From NCBI RefSeq assembly GCF_004341365.1, contig NZ_SLXH01000020.1, forward strand, positions 1-64,000: a stretch of 64,000 nt of DNA, read 5' to 3'. The DNA is from Simplicispira metamorpha (GTDB taxonomy: Bacteria > Pseudomonadota > Gammaproteobacteria > Burkholderiales > Burkholderiaceae_C). The notes beneath the pieces were generated by a model. The model saw nothing but the letters and a program-made list of their open reading frames with translations. It had not been told where the DNA came from and ran no database searches. Positions 9,079 through 18,646 of this stretch are shown here, piece by piece (within the stretch, counting starts at the first letter, position 1; each line of letters opens with the position of its first letter). A program made the translations under genes and the position numbers.

Positions 9079-11916
9079 TCACACCTTCTGCGTCACCCAG
9101 CCCACCACCGAGGCCAGTGCGGCTGGCAGCTGCGCGGCATCGGTGCCACCGGCCATGGCCATGTCGGGCTTGCCACCGCCCTTGCCGCCCACCTGTTGGG
9201 CGACAAAGTTGACCAGCTCACCGGCCTTGATGCGGCCCACGCTGTCGGCTGTGACGCCTGCGGCAATCTGCACCTTGTCGCCATCGACGGCGGCCAGCAC
9301 GATGGCGGCGGTTTTGAGCTTGTCCTTGAGCTTGTCCATGGTCTCGCGCAGGGTCTTGGCGTCGGCGCCGGGCAGCACCACGGCCAGCACCTTCAGGCCC
9401 TTGACGTCCACGGCCTGCGTCAGCAGCTCATCGCCCTGCGCGGAGGCCAGCTTGCCCTTGAGCGCGGCGACTTCTTTTTCCAGGGTGCGGGCATTGTCCA
9501 GCGCCTGGGTGATGCGGGCGTTCAGCTCGGCCACGGGCGCTTTGAGGGTGCCAGCGGCCTGCTGCACGGTGTCTTCCAGGTTTTGCAGATAGGCCAGCGC
9601 GTTGGTGCCCGTCACGGCCTCGATGCGGCGCACACCAGCGGCCACGCCGCCCTCGCCCACCACCTTGAACAGACCGATGTCGCCCGTGCGCTGCACGTGC
9701 GTGCCGCCGCACAGCTCGCGGCTGGTGCCGATGTCGAGCACACGCACGGTTTCGCCGTACTTCTCGCCAAACAGCATCATGGCGCCGGTTTTTTGTGCGC
9801 TTTCAATGTCCATCACGCGCGCCTGGGTGGCGGCGTTGGCCAGGATTTCTTCGTTCACGCGGCGCTCGATCTCGCGGATTTCGGCGGCACTCACGGGGGC
9901 ACCATGGGCAAAGTCAAAGCGCGTGCGTTCGGCGTTGACCAGGCTGCCTTTTTGCTGCACATGCGCGCCCAGCACCTCGCGCAGGGCCTTGTGCATGATG
10001 TGCGTGGCCGAGTGGTTGCGCACCGTGGCCGCGCGCACCGCCGTGTTGACGGCAGCCGCCACATGGTCGCCCACGTTCAGCGTGCCTTCATCGAGTTGGC
10101 CGTGGTGGCCGAACACGTCGGCCTTGATCTTGAGCGTATCGCCCACGGCAAAGCGGGCCGAGCCGCTGGTGATCACGCCCTCGTCGCCCACCTGGCCGCC
10201 GCTTTCGGCGTAGAACGGCGTGCTGTCGAGCACCACCACCCCGGTTTGACCCTGCTTCAGGGCTGCAACGCTCACCCCGTCTGCGTAAAGCGCTACGATT
10301 TTTGCAGTCGCTTGCAGCTGCTCGTAGCCCACAAACTGGTTGCCCGCGCCGGTGTATTCCAGCGCCTTGTCCATCTTGAACTTGCCGGCGGCGCGCGCCT
10401 GGGCCTTTTGTTTTTCCATGGCGGCAGCAAAGCCGGCAGCATCCACTTCCACGCCATGCTCTCGGCACACGTCGTTGGTCAGGTCCAGCGGGAAGCCATA
10501 GGTATCGTGCAGCTTGAAGGCCACATCACCGGGCAGAACCAATCCAGACCAATCGCGAACCACAGCGTGGACGCATGGGCACTCAGATAAGCCCGGAACA
10601 TCGCTCTTAAGTTCTTGCACCTCGGCATCACTCAAAGACCGGTTAGCCAGGATGACCGTTTCCGCAACGGCCGCATCACTCTTAAATGAAAGCAGCTTGA
10701 TAGCTCTGCCTTCAGATGCAAACCAATTCAGGCCGGGAGTTTTCAAGACACGTTTTGCTTGAGCAATGTCAAGCACTGAGTCGAGCATATCCATGCCGTA
10801 GGCCAGCGTTTCAAAGAAGCGCTCTTCCTCGGTCTTGAGGATGTCGGTGATGCGTTGCTCTTGCGCGCGCAGTTGCGGGTAGGCATCGCCCATCAGCCGC
10901 GCTAGGTCGGCCACCAGCTTGTGGAAGAACGGGGTCTTCTGGCCCAGCTTGTAGCCATGGCGGATGGCCCGGCGCACGATGCGGCGCTGCACGTAGCCCC
11001 GGCCTTCGTTGCTGGGGATGACGCCATCGCTCACCAAAAACGCCGTGGCGCGGATGTGGTCGGCAATCACGCGCAGGCTCTTGTTGTTCAGGTCGGTCAC
11101 GCCGGTTTCGCGGGCGGCGGCCTGGATGAGCTGGTCGAAGATGTCGATTTCGTAGTTGCTGTGTACGTGTTGCAGGATGGCGGCCAGGCGCTCCAGGCCC
11201 ATGCCGGTGTCCACACAAGGCGCGGGCAGCGGCGTGACGGCGCCGGTTTCGTCCATGTTGAACTGCATGAACACGTTGTTCCAGATTTCGATGAAGCGGT
11301 CGCCGTCTTCATCGGGGCTGCCGGGGGGGCCACCGGGGATGTGGTCGCCGTGGTCGTAAAAAATCTCGGAGCACGGGCCGCAGGGGCCGGTGTCGGCCAT
11401 CATCCAGAAGTTGTCGGATTTGTAGCGCCCGCCCTTGTTGTCGCCAATGCGGATCACGCGCTCGGGCGGCAGGCCGATTTCTTTCGTCCAGATGTCGTAG
11501 GCCTCGTCGTCTTCCTGGTACACGGTGGCCAGCAGGCGGTCGGCGGGCAGCTTGTACACCTCGGTCAGCAGCTCCCAGGCCCATTTCAGCGACTCGCGCT
11601 TGAAGTAGTCGCCAAAGCTCCAGTTGCCCAGCATTTCAAAGAAGGTGTGGTGGCGCGCGGTGTAGCCCACGTTTTCCAGGTCGTTGTGCTTGCCCCCTGC
11701 GCGCAGGCAGGCCTGCACCGACACGGCGCGCTGGTAGGGGCGCTTGTCGGTGCCCAGGAACACGTCCTTGAACTGCACCATGCCCGAGTTGGTGAACATC
11801 AGCGTGGGGTCGTTGCCCGGCACCAGCGGGCTGGACGCCACCACGGTGTGGCCCTTGGCGGCAAAAAAGTCCAGAAAGGTCTTGCGGATGTCGGCAACGG
11901 TAAAGCTGGGGGTCAT
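9079..11916 (-). CDS. alaS: Alanine--tRNA ligase with an inserted segment
   Basis: AlaRS charges tRNA-Ala. The class II catalytic core is at the N terminus ([16 protein letters not shown]), the editing domain has HSATH near residue 630 and CGGTHV for zinc, and a C-terminal oligomerisation/DHHA1 region follows. The start [14 protein letters not shown] at 11916 is chosen because it aligns with the family start; an upstream in-frame start at 11964 would add 16 atypical residues. At 945 residues it is about 70 longer than the E. coli enzyme (876). The excess is one block at about residues 383-459, just before the conserved [15 protein letters not shown], and is visibly less G+C rich than its surroundings. 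Confidence 0.95.
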   Translation of the reverse strand: MTPSFTVADIRKTFLDFFAAKGHTVVASSPLVPGNDPTLMFTNSGMVQFKDVFLGTDKRPYQRAVSVQACLRAGGKHNDLENVGYTARHHTFFEMLGNWSFGDYFKRESLKWAWELLTEVYKLPADRLLATVYQEDDEAYDIWTKEIGLPPERVIRIGDNKGGRYKSDNFWMMADTGPCGPCSEIFYDHGDHIPGGPPGSPDEDGDRFIEIWNNVFMQFNMDETGAVTPLPAPCVDTGMGLERLAAILQHVHSNYEIDIFDQLIQAAARETGVTDLNNKSLRVIADHIRATAFLVSDGVIPSNEGRGYVQRRIVRRAIRHGYKLGQKTPFFHKLVADLARLMGDAYPQLRAQEQRITDILKTEEERFFETLAYGMDMLDSVLDIAQAKRVLKTPGLNWFASEGRAIKLLSFKSDAAVAETVILANRSLSDAEVQELKSDVPGLSECPCVHAVVRDWSGLVLPGDVAFKLHDTYGFPLDLTNDVCREHGVEVDAAGFAAAMEKQKAQARAAGKFKMDKALEYTGAGNQFVGYEQLQATAKIVALYADGVSVAALKQGQTGVVVLDSTPFYAESGGQVGDEGVITSGSARFAVGDTLKIKADVFGHHGQLDEGTLNVGDHVAAAVNTAVRAATVRNHSATHIMHKALREVLGAHVQQKGSLVNAERTRFDFAHGAPVSAAEIREIERRVNEEILANAATQARVMDIESAQKTGAMMLFGEKYGETVRVLDIGTSRELCGGTHVQRTGDIGLFKVVGEGGVAAGVRRIEAVTGTNALAYLQNLEDTVQQAAGTLKAPVAELNARITQALDNARTLEKEVAALKGKLASAQGDELLTQAVDVKGLKVLAVVLPGADAKTLRETMDKLKDKLKTAAIVLAAVDGDKVQIAAGVTADSVGRIKAGELVNFVAQQVGGKGGGKPDMAMAGGTDAAQLPAALASVVGWVTQKV
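10538..10768 (-). other. AT-richer ~77-codon insertion within alaS
   Basis: This part of alaS codes for about 77 residues between a MDMLDSVLD helix and LPGDVAFKL, which are close together in ordinary AlaRS. Base use is roughly half G+C, against well above 60 percent on both sides, and codons such as AAA, TTT, TTA and CTT are frequent. The reading frame stays open, so the segment is translated. No family resemblance is recognised. It contains CPC and [11 protein letters not shown] motifs of unknown meaning. Confidence 0.7.
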
Positions 11917-12005
11917 GGTTTTTTCTTCACAAGGGGGGTGTGCAATGGCGTGCCCGTGCGGCAAAAACGGCGCGATGCGGGCGAATCGGCAATTTTAGGG
12001 GGCTT

Positions 12006-13397
12006 TCACGCACTGGTTTGCTGCTGCAAAAAAGTGAAAACGCTGTCGTCCTGGCAATGCGCCACGTTGAAGCGCAGCCACGGACTGGGCTCCAGATTGA
12101 CGGCAAACAGGTGCCCGGGGCCCAGCAAAATATCCTGCTCTGCGGCCTTGTAGGCCAGCTCGCTGGCGTTCTGGATGGCCGGGTGGCGCGCCCACAGAAA
12201 CATGCCCGCCTTGGGCTCGCAAAACAGCACAAACCCCAGGCCCAGCAGGCGTGCGGCCACCTGCTGCTGTGCCAGGGCCAGGCGCTCGCGCAGGTTTTTG
12301 GTGTGCTTGCGCCAGCGCCCATCGAGCAAGGCGCCATAGGCCAGGCGCTCGGTGAACTCGGACGAGGTCAGGCCCGCAATCATCTTCAGGCGGGCCACGT
12401 CTTCGACCAGATCAGCGCTGGCGGCCAGGTAGCCCACCCGGATGTTGGGCGAGATGGTTTTGGAAAAGCTGCTGATATAGACCACGCGGCGCAACTGGTC
12501 GAGGCTGGCCAGCGAGGCGCGCGGCTCGGGGTCAATGTCGGCGTAGATGTCGTTTTCCACCACCGTGAAGTCGTACTTCTCGGCCAGTTGCAGCACCCGG
12601 TGCAGGTGGCTGGCCTGCGCCGTAGAGGCCGTGGGGCTTTGCAGGCGCGGCTGGGTGAAAAACACCTTGGGCCGGTGCTGCGCAATGCGCTCTTCCAGCA
12701 CCTCCAGGTCGTAGCCCGTGGGCGTGCGCGGCGCGCCAATCAGGCGAGCGCCCAGAAACCGCAGCGACGAGAGCAAATTGGCATAGCCGGGTTCGTCCAC
12801 CAGCACGGCGTCACCGGCGCGCACCAGGCGGCGCGCCACCAAGTCCATGGCCTGGGTGGAGCCGTGCGTGAGCAGCACCTGCTCTGCCGTCACCACCACT
12901 TCGTGTTCGGCCAGCAGATCGCGCACCAGCTGGCGCAGGGGCAGGTAGCCTTTGGGCTCGCCGTAGCCGCTCAGGTCAGCGTCTTCGGCGGCCAGCGCAC
13001 GCAGGGCGCGGCGCACGCCGTCGGCAAACAGCCAGTCGCCGGGCAGCCAGCCGCAGCCGGGCTTGAGGCGCAGCGCGCGGTTCTCAAAGATGCGGCGCAT
13101 GTACCACATCGAGTCAAAGCTGTACTGCCCCGATGCCTCGGCGGGCGCCAGTGCCTCATCAGCGCGGCGGCGCACAAAAAAGCCCGAGTGCGGGCGCGAC
13201 ACAAAATAGCCCTGCGCCACCAGCCGGTCGTAGGCGTCCACCACGGTGTACACGCTGACCCCGTGGGCATGGGCAAACTGCCGGATGGAAGGCACCTTGG
13301 CGCCTGCGCGCAAAGAGCCGTCTTCCACCATCAGGCGAAAGCCGTCCACCACCTGCAATACCAGGGGCGTCGTTGATTGGGGATTGAGTGAAAACAT
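12006..13397 (-). CDS. MocR/GabR-type PLP-dependent transcriptional regulator
   Basis: A 463-residue MocR-family regulator. The N-terminal GntR-like winged helix (residues about 10-75, with IRQFAHAHGVSVYTVVDAYDRL) is fused to a fold-type I aminotransferase-like domain (about 95-460). The PLP-binding lysine is expected in SSFSKTISPNIRVGY near residue 309. Proteins like GabR and PdxR sense PLP or a PLP-GABA adduct. It is divergent from gabT with a 167 bp intergenic region, next to a polyamine importer and gabD, so GABA/putrescine-responsive control of these genes is the likely role. Function beyond the family is inferred from context. Confidence 0.87.
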   Translation of the reverse strand: MFSLNPQSTTPLVLQVVDGFRLMVEDGSLRAGAKVPSIRQFAHAHGVSVYTVVDAYDRLVAQGYFVSRPHSGFFVRRRADEALAPAEASGQYSFDSMWYMRRIFENRALRLKPGCGWLPGDWLFADGVRRALRALAAEDADLSGYGEPKGYLPLRQLVRDLLAEHEVVVTAEQVLLTHGSTQAMDLVARRLVRAGDAVLVDEPGYANLLSSLRFLGARLIGAPRTPTGYDLEVLEERIAQHRPKVFFTQPRLQSPTASTAQASHLHRVLQLAEKYDFTVVENDIYADIDPEPRASLASLDQLRRVVYISSFSKTISPNIRVGYLAASADLVEDVARLKMIAGLTSSEFTERLAYGALLDGRWRKHTKNLRERLALAQQQVAARLLGLGFVLFCEPKAGMFLWARHPAIQNASELAYKAAEQDILLGPGHLFAVNLEPSPWLRFNVAHCQDDSVFTFLQQQTSA

Positions 13398-13425
13398 AGG
13401 ATGCAGACATGGCGCCCCGCGCGGC

Positions 13426-13466
13426 CCAAGGGTTTGTATGTACAGGGCGCCTGCACAACACAGTGC
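13426..13466. promoter_or_regulatory. Shared 41-nt block, copy A (regulator-gabT intergenic region)
   Basis: Begins CCAAGGGTTT and ends CACAGTGC, and matches the block at 14995-15035 at 29 of 41 positions with no gap. The centre TGTACAGGGCGCCTGCACA is an imperfect palindrome. It lies 29 bp from the MocR gene start and 98 bp from gabT. A second related stretch (GTATCTGTATATG..GCC) lies at 13482-13500. It is a candidate operator for the MocR-type regulator. Confidence 0.5.
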
Positions 13467-13564
13467 TTAGCTGACCGGGGGGTATCTGTATATGTTAGCC
13501 CGCCCGTATGCCTTCTAGAGTCAGGGCCAGTCTCACCCACTTGCCCATGCCCTGAAGGAGCCCC

Positions 13565-14863
13565 ATGCAACGCGAACCCCACCTGAACAACGCCGCCCTG
13601 TTTGCCCGCCGCGAAGCCGCCATTCCGCGCGGCGTGGGCCACAGCCACCAAATCTTCATCGACCGGGGCGAGAACGCCGAAATCTGGGATGTGGAAGGTC
13701 AGCGCTACATCGACTTTGCTGGCGGCATTGCCGTGCTCAACACCGGCCACCGCCACCCCGCCGTGGTCGAGGCCGTGAAGGCACAGCTCGACCGCTTCAC
13801 GCACACCTGCTTTCAGGTGCTGGCCTACGAGTCGTATGTGGAACTGGCCGAGCGCCTCAACGCCATGGCGCCCGGCGACTTTGCCAAGAAAACGCTGTTC
13901 CTGACCACCGGCGCCGAGGCCGTGGAAAACGCGGTGAAGATTGCCCGCAGCGCCACGGGCCGCTCGGGCGTGATCGCCTTTGGCGGCGGCTACCATGGCC
14001 GCACGCTGCTGACCATGGGCCTGACGGGCAAGGTCGTGCCCTACAAGGCCGGGTTTGGCCCCTTCCCCAGCGAAGTGTTCCACGCCCTGTTCCCCAACGC
14101 CCTGCGCGGCGTGAGTGTGGATGACGCCATGGACTCCATCGAGGCCATCTTCAAGAACGAGATCGAGCCCAGCCGCGTGGCCGCCATCATCATCGAGCCG
14201 GTGCAGGGCGAAGGCGGCTTCAACATCGCCCCGCCTGAGCTGCTGCAACGCCTGCGCGCCCTGTGCGACCAGCACGGCATTTTGCTGATTGCCGACGAAG
14301 TGCAAACCGGCGCGGGCCGCACCGGCACCTGGTTTGCCGTGGAGCAAAGCGGTGTGGCGCCCGACCTGATCACCATGGCCAAATCGCTGGCCGGGGGCTT
14401 TCCGCTGGCCGCCGTGACGGGCCGCGCCGACGTGATGGACGCCCCCACCGCAGGCGGCCTGGGCGGCACCTACGCGGGCAGCCCGCTGGCCTGCGCCGCC
14501 GCGCTGGCCGTGATCGACGTGTTTGAAAAAGAAAACCTGCTCCAGCGCAGCCGCGACGTGGGCCAGCGCCTGACCAACGGCCTGCGGGCCATCGCCGCCA
14601 AGCACCACAGCATTGGCGACGTGCGCGGCATGGGCGCCATGGTGGCGTGCGAGCTGTTCAAGAACGGCAACCCGCAAGAGCCCGACGCCGCCCTGACCAA
14701 GCGCATCGCCACCGAAGCGGCCGCGCGCAAGCTCATCTTGCTGACCTGCGGCACCTACGGCAACGTGATCCGCATCCTGGTGCCGCTGACGGCCAGCGAC
14801 GCGCTGCTGGACGAGGGCCTGGCCATCATCGCCGAGTGCTTCGACGCCGCCTTGGCCAGCTGA
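13565..14863 (+). CDS. gabT: 4-aminobutyrate--2-oxoglutarate aminotransferase
   Basis: A 432-residue class III aminotransferase that transfers the amino group of GABA to 2-oxoglutarate, giving succinate semialdehyde and glutamate. Visible family features are the TTGAEAVENAVKIARSATGR segment, the GYHGRT motif, DEVQTGAGRTGTWF, and the Schiff-base lysine in TMAKSLAGGFPL near residue 273. The length matches GabT (about 426). A GAAGGAG lies 5 nt upstream of the ATG. The product is the substrate of the gabD enzyme encoded downstream, and a PotABCD-type importer lies between. Expression is probably controlled by the divergent MocR protein. Confidence 0.93.
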   Translation: MQREPHLNNAALFARREAAIPRGVGHSHQIFIDRGENAEIWDVEGQRYIDFAGGIAVLNTGHRHPAVVEAVKAQLDRFTHTCFQVLAYESYVELAERLNAMAPGDFAKKTLFLTTGAEAVENAVKIARSATGRSGVIAFGGGYHGRTLLTMGLTGKVVPYKAGFGPFPSEVFHALFPNALRGVSVDDAMDSIEAIFKNEIEPSRVAAIIIEPVQGEGGFNIAPPELLQRLRALCDQHGILLIADEVQTGAGRTGTWFAVEQSGVAPDLITMAKSLAGGFPLAAVTGRADVMDAPTAGGLGGTYAGSPLACAAALAVIDVFEKENLLQRSRDVGQRLTNGLRAIAAKHHSIGDVRGMGAMVACELFKNGNPQEPDAALTKRIATEAAARKLILLTCGTYGNVIRILVPLTASDALLDEGLAIIAECFDAALAS

Positions 14864-14902
14864 GCGCACGCAGTGGTCGGAGGAATGGGCGCACTCAAAA
14901 AT

Positions 14903-14965
14903 AGAGTCAAAAGTGGTTCTAACGCCCGTTGGATATGCGCCAGCAGCTATCATAAAAATAGCAAA
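14903..14965 (-). repeat. Dispersed ~60 bp repeat, intergenic gabT-potA
   Basis: Reverse-oriented copy with AAAAGTGG at the left and CAGCAGCTATCATAAAAATAG at the right. It lies between the gabT stop and the promoter block of potA. Confidence 0.75.
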
Positions 14966-14994
14966 AATCCACTTCCCCCCGGCGCTGCGCACCA

Positions 14995-15035
14995 CCAAGG
15001 GTTTCTGTGTAGAGGCCCGGCGTGCGGCACAGTGC
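14995..15035. promoter_or_regulatory. Shared 41-nt block, copy B (upstream of potA)
   Basis: Second copy of the block found before gabT. The outer parts CCAAGGGTTT and CACAGTGC are identical and equally spaced, and the interior is diverged. It ends 61 bp before the chosen potA start. The region after it contains GTACCTGTTTGCC, similar to the second box of copy A. This suggests common control of gabT and the importer. Confidence 0.5.
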
Positions 15036-15096
15036 GCGCCGCACAGCCCCCTTGTGTACCTGTTTGCCACCCCCTGAAGCCCCTACAGTTGATCGC

Positions 15097-16200
15097 ATGG
15101 CTTCGATTACCGGACACCCTGTCATGACCGCAAACGACGCCCTCGTCACGTTCCGAGGGGTACAAAAAACCTATGACGGCACCAGCCTGGTGGTGCGCGA
15201 CCTGAACCTGGACATCCAGCGCGGCGAGTTTTTGTCGCTGCTGGGGCCATCGGGCTCGGGCAAGACCACCACGCTGATGATGCTGGCGGGGTTTGAGTCG
15301 CCCACCGCGGGCGAGATCAGCCTCGGCGGCGTGCCCATCACCCGCACACCGCCGCACAAGCGCAACTTTGGCATGGTGTTCCAGAACTACGCGCTGTTTC
15401 CGCACATGACGGTGGCCGACAACATCGCCTACCCCCTCACGGTGCGCAAACTGGGCCAGAGCGAGCGCGAGGCCAAGGTCAAGCGCGCGCTGGACATGGT
15501 GCAAATGGGCGCCATGGGTGCGCGCTTTCCGGCGCAGCTCTCGGGCGGGCAGCAGCAGCGCGTGGCGCTGGCACGCGCCCTGGTGTTCGACCCGCAGCTG
15601 GTGCTGATGGACGAGCCCCTGGGCGCCCTGGACAAGCAACTGCGCGAGCACATGCAGATCGAACTCAAGGCCCTGCACCGGCGCCTGGGCGTGACTTTTG
15701 TGTACGTCACCCACGACCAGGCCGAGGCGCTGACCATGAGTGACCGCGTGGCCGTGTTCAGCGACGGGCGCATCCAGCAGATCGACCGCGTGGACTGCCT
15801 CTACGAAACTCCCGTCAACCGCTTTGTGGCCAGCTTTGTCGGCGACAACGCCGTGCTGGACGCCACCGTCCACACCACCACAGGCGAGCACTGCGAGGTG
15901 CGCATGCCCAACGGTGCCCTGCTGCGGGGCGTGAACGTCAACCGCGCCAACGTGGGCGACCGCGTGCAGTGCAGCGTGCGCCCCGAGCGCATCGAGCTGG
16001 CCGAAGCAGGCAGCGCCAACACCCTGCCCGGCCAGGTGATGGACGTGATTTATTTTGGCGACCACCTGCGCCTGCGCTGCCAGATGGGCGCCGAGGCCGA
16101 GGTCATGGTCAAACTGGCACTGAACCACCCCGCCGTGCCCACGCCCGGGCACACCGTCCACCTGCATGCGCCGCCCCAGCACATGCGCGTGTACCTCTGA
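15097..16200 (+). CDS. potA: Polyamine ABC transporter ATPase (PotA-like)
   Basis: ATPase subunit of a spermidine/putrescine-type importer. Walker A GPSGSGKTTT, signature LSGGQQQR, Walker B VLMDEPLGALD and the H-loop THDQ are all present, followed by a C-terminal TOBE domain (about 280-365). It is 367 residues from the ATG at 15097, or 358 from the ATG at 15124; neither has a strong ribosome site. It is the first gene of a potA-potD-potB-potC order with close spacing. The position between gabT and gabD argues for uptake of putrescine or GABA rather than iron or sulfate, though the transported compound is inferred. Confidence 0.87.
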   Translation: MASITGHPVMTANDALVTFRGVQKTYDGTSLVVRDLNLDIQRGEFLSLLGPSGSGKTTTLMMLAGFESPTAGEISLGGVPITRTPPHKRNFGMVFQNYALFPHMTVADNIAYPLTVRKLGQSEREAKVKRALDMVQMGAMGARFPAQLSGGQQQRVALARALVFDPQLVLMDEPLGALDKQLREHMQIELKALHRRLGVTFVYVTHDQAEALTMSDRVAVFSDGRIQQIDRVDCLYETPVNRFVASFVGDNAVLDATVHTTTGEHCEVRMPNGALLRGVNVNRANVGDRVQCSVRPERIELAEAGSANTLPGQVMDVIYFGDHLRLRCQMGAEAEVMVKLALNHPAVPTPGHTVHLHAPPQHMRVYL

Positions 16201-16240
16201 ATCTTCCCCCCCCAAAAAAACCATGAAGGAGACAAGCACC

Positions 16241-17302
16241 ATGCAAAAGAACACCAAGCCCCCCATCCGCCACCTGCTCCAGCCCCTGCTGCTGGCCGCC
16301 GCCAGCGCACTGGCCTTGCCCGCACTGGCCCAGCACAACCTCACCGTGGTGAACTTTGGCGGCGCCAACGGCGCTGCGCAAAAGAAAGCCTATTTCGAGG
16401 CCTACGAAAAGGCCACCGGCGGCAAGATCACCCAGGTGGAATACAACGGCGAGCAGGCCCGCATCAAGGCCATGGTGGAAGCCAAGAAAGTGACCTGGGA
16501 CGTGATCGAAGTCGAAGGCCCGGACATCAGCCGGGGCTGCGACGAGGGCCTGTTCGAGCGCATGGACTGGGCCAAGCTGGGCAACAAAGCCGACTTCGTT
16601 CCCGCCGCTGTGCATGAATGCGGCGTGGGCACCTTCGTGTGGTCCACCGTGCTGGCCTACAACGGCGACAAGCTCAAAAATGCGCCCACCGGCTGGGCCG
16701 ACTTCTGGGACGTGAAGAAATACCCCGGCAAGCGCGGCCTGCGCAAAGGCGCGCGCTACAACCTTGAATTTGCGCTGATCGCCGATGGCGTCAAAACCGC
16801 CGACGTGTACAAGGTGCTGGCCACCAAAGACGGCGCCGACCGCGCCTTCAAGAAACTGACCGAACTCAAGCCCCACATCCAGTGGTGGGAAGCGGGCGCC
16901 CTGCCACCGCAGTTCCTGGTGGCGGGCGATGTGGCCATGACCAGCGCCTTCAGCGGCCGCATCGACGCCGCCCAGCGCGAGGGCCAAAACCTGCAAATCG
17001 CCTGGGCAGGCGGCATCTATGACCTGGACTACTGGGTCATGCCCAAGGGCGTGGTCAACAAAGAGGCAGCCATGAAGTTCATCGCCCTGGCCAGCAGCCC
17101 CGACGCCCAGGCCGAGTACGCACGCACCATCTCCTACGGCCCCACCAACACCAAGGCCATGGCCAAGATCGATGCCAAGACGCAGGCCCTGCTGCCCACG
17201 TCGCCCGCCAACAGCAAGGATGCACTGCGCTTTGACGTGGCCTTCTGGGCCGACCAGGGCGAAGCGCTGGAGAAACGCTTCACCGCCTGGGCCGCGCAAT
17301 AA
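16241..17302 (+). CDS. Polyamine ABC transporter substrate-binding protein (PotD/PotF-like)
   Basis: A 353-residue periplasmic binding protein. A Sec signal peptide (about residues 1-30, ending PALAQ) precedes HNLTVVNFGGANGAAQKKAYF, the usual start of the PotD/PotF cluster. The start is set by AAGGAG 9 nt upstream. It is the ligand receptor of the importer encoded by the flanking genes and sits between the ATPase and permease genes. The ligand is probably putrescine, GABA or a related amine given the gab neighbours. The C-terminal region DVAFWADQGEALEKRF is conserved in this transporter class. Confidence 0.85.
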   Translation: MQKNTKPPIRHLLQPLLLAAASALALPALAQHNLTVVNFGGANGAAQKKAYFEAYEKATGGKITQVEYNGEQARIKAMVEAKKVTWDVIEVEGPDISRGCDEGLFERMDWAKLGNKADFVPAAVHECGVGTFVWSTVLAYNGDKLKNAPTGWADFWDVKKYPGKRGLRKGARYNLEFALIADGVKTADVYKVLATKDGADRAFKKLTELKPHIQWWEAGALPPQFLVAGDVAMTSAFSGRIDAAQREGQNLQIAWAGGIYDLDYWVMPKGVVNKEAAMKFIALASSPDAQAEYARTISYGPTNTKAMAKIDAKTQALLPTSPANSKDALRFDVAFWADQGEALEKRFTAWAAQ

Positions 17303-17370
17303 GCGCTGGCGCCGCTGCACTGGCACCGTTTTCGGGATATTTCCGCGCACCCTCTGATGAAAGCACCCGC

Positions 17371-18630
17371 ATGAGCACAGCCGCAATGGCCGCCGCGCCC
17401 AGCGCGCACGCAGGCCCTGAACTGGCGCAGCAACTGCGCCGTGCCGAGCGACGCAAGCGCCTGCGCGCCCTGGCACTGACCCTTCCCCTGCTGGCATTTT
17501 TGCTGGTGGTGTTTTTGCTGCCCCTGGGCAGCCTGCTGGTGCGCGCGGTAGAAAACCCCGAAGTCGCTGACACCCTGGCGCACACCGGCCAGGCCCTGTC
17601 GGGCTGGGACCGCCAGGGCGCCCCGCCCGATACCGCCTACCAGGGCCTGGTGCAAGACCTCTCGGCCCTGCAAGAGACGGCCCAGGTGGGCGCGCTGGCA
17701 CGGCGCCTGAACAGCGAAATCAGCGGCGCGCGCTCCCTGGTCATGGGCACCTACCGGGCCTTGCCCGTGCCCGCGGGCCTGGACGCCGCCCAGACGCGCG
17801 ACTGGCTGCTGGCGCACGACGCGCGCTGGGGAGAGCTGCCCTACTGGCAGGCCATTGCCAAAAACGCCTCGCGCTGGACGCCCGACTACCTGCTGGCCGC
17901 CGTGGACTTGCAACGCACCCCGCAAGGCGCCATCGAGCAGGTGGGCGCCGAGGCCGCCGCCTTCCGCGACATCCTGGGGCGCACCTTCCAGATGAGCGCC
18001 ACCGTCACGCTGCTGGCCATTCTGATCGGCTACCCGCTGGCCTACTGGCTCAGCACGCTCTCTGAGCGGCGCGCCAACCTGATGATGATTCTGGTGCTGG
18101 TGCCGTTCTGGACATCGGTGCTGGTGCGCATCGCTGCGTGGATCGTGCTGTTGCAAAACAACGGTCTGGTCAACCGGCTGCTGATGTTCCTGAACCTCAC
18201 CGATGCGCCCGTGCCGCTGCTGTTCAACCGGCTGGGCGTGGTCATTGCCATGGTGCACATCCTGCTGCCGTTTCTCATCCTGCCGCTGTACAGCGTGATG
18301 AAGTCGATTCCGCCCAACTACCTGCGCGCGGCTGTCTCGCTGGGCAGCCCACCGCTGGCCGCGTTCTTTCGCGTCTATGTGCCGCAAACCTACCCTGGCG
18401 TGGCCGCAGGCGGCCTGCTGGTGTTCATCACCGCCATTGGCTACTACGTCACGCCCGCACTGCTGGGCGGCCCCAGCGACCAGATGCTGAGCTACTACGT
18501 GGCGCAGTACACCAACGTCGAGGTCAACTGGGGCATGGCCGCCGCACTGGGCTCGGTGCTGCTGGTGACCACGCTGGCGCTGTATGGCGTGTACCGCAAG
18601 TTCGGCAAGGCCGAGCTGAGCCTGGGCTAA
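17371..18630 (+). CDS. potB: Polyamine ABC transporter permease, long form (PotB-like)
   Basis: Inner-membrane permease of 419 residues. A first membrane helix (about 33-55, LALTLPLLAFLLVVFLLPLG) is separated from the five-helix MetI-like core (about 205-410) by a hydrophilic periplasmic loop of roughly 140 residues. E. coli PotB is only about 275 residues and lacks this loop. The coupling-helix segment YSVMKSIPPNYLRAAVSLGS contains the EAA-like pattern that contacts the ATPase. It follows the binding-protein gene by 68 bp and precedes potC by 16 bp. Confidence 0.87.
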   Translation: MSTAAMAAAPSAHAGPELAQQLRRAERRKRLRALALTLPLLAFLLVVFLLPLGSLLVRAVENPEVADTLAHTGQALSGWDRQGAPPDTAYQGLVQDLSALQETAQVGALARRLNSEISGARSLVMGTYRALPVPAGLDAAQTRDWLLAHDARWGELPYWQAIAKNASRWTPDYLLAAVDLQRTPQGAIEQVGAEAAAFRDILGRTFQMSATVTLLAILIGYPLAYWLSTLSERRANLMMILVLVPFWTSVLVRIAAWIVLLQNNGLVNRLLMFLNLTDAPVPLLFNRLGVVIAMVHILLPFLILPLYSVMKSIPPNYLRAAVSLGSPPLAAFFRVYVPQTYPGVAAGGLLVFITAIGYYVTPALLGGPSDQMLSYYVAQYTNVEVNWGMAAALGSVLLVTTLALYGVYRKFGKAELSLG

Positions 18631-18646
18631 CCGGAGAACCCCCGCC

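Noticed and set aside
10262-10330. Second repeat-like stretch in alaS near GCGCTACGATTTTTGC.
   Set aside because: The protein here follows the normal AlaRS sequence, and the match to the repeat is too short.
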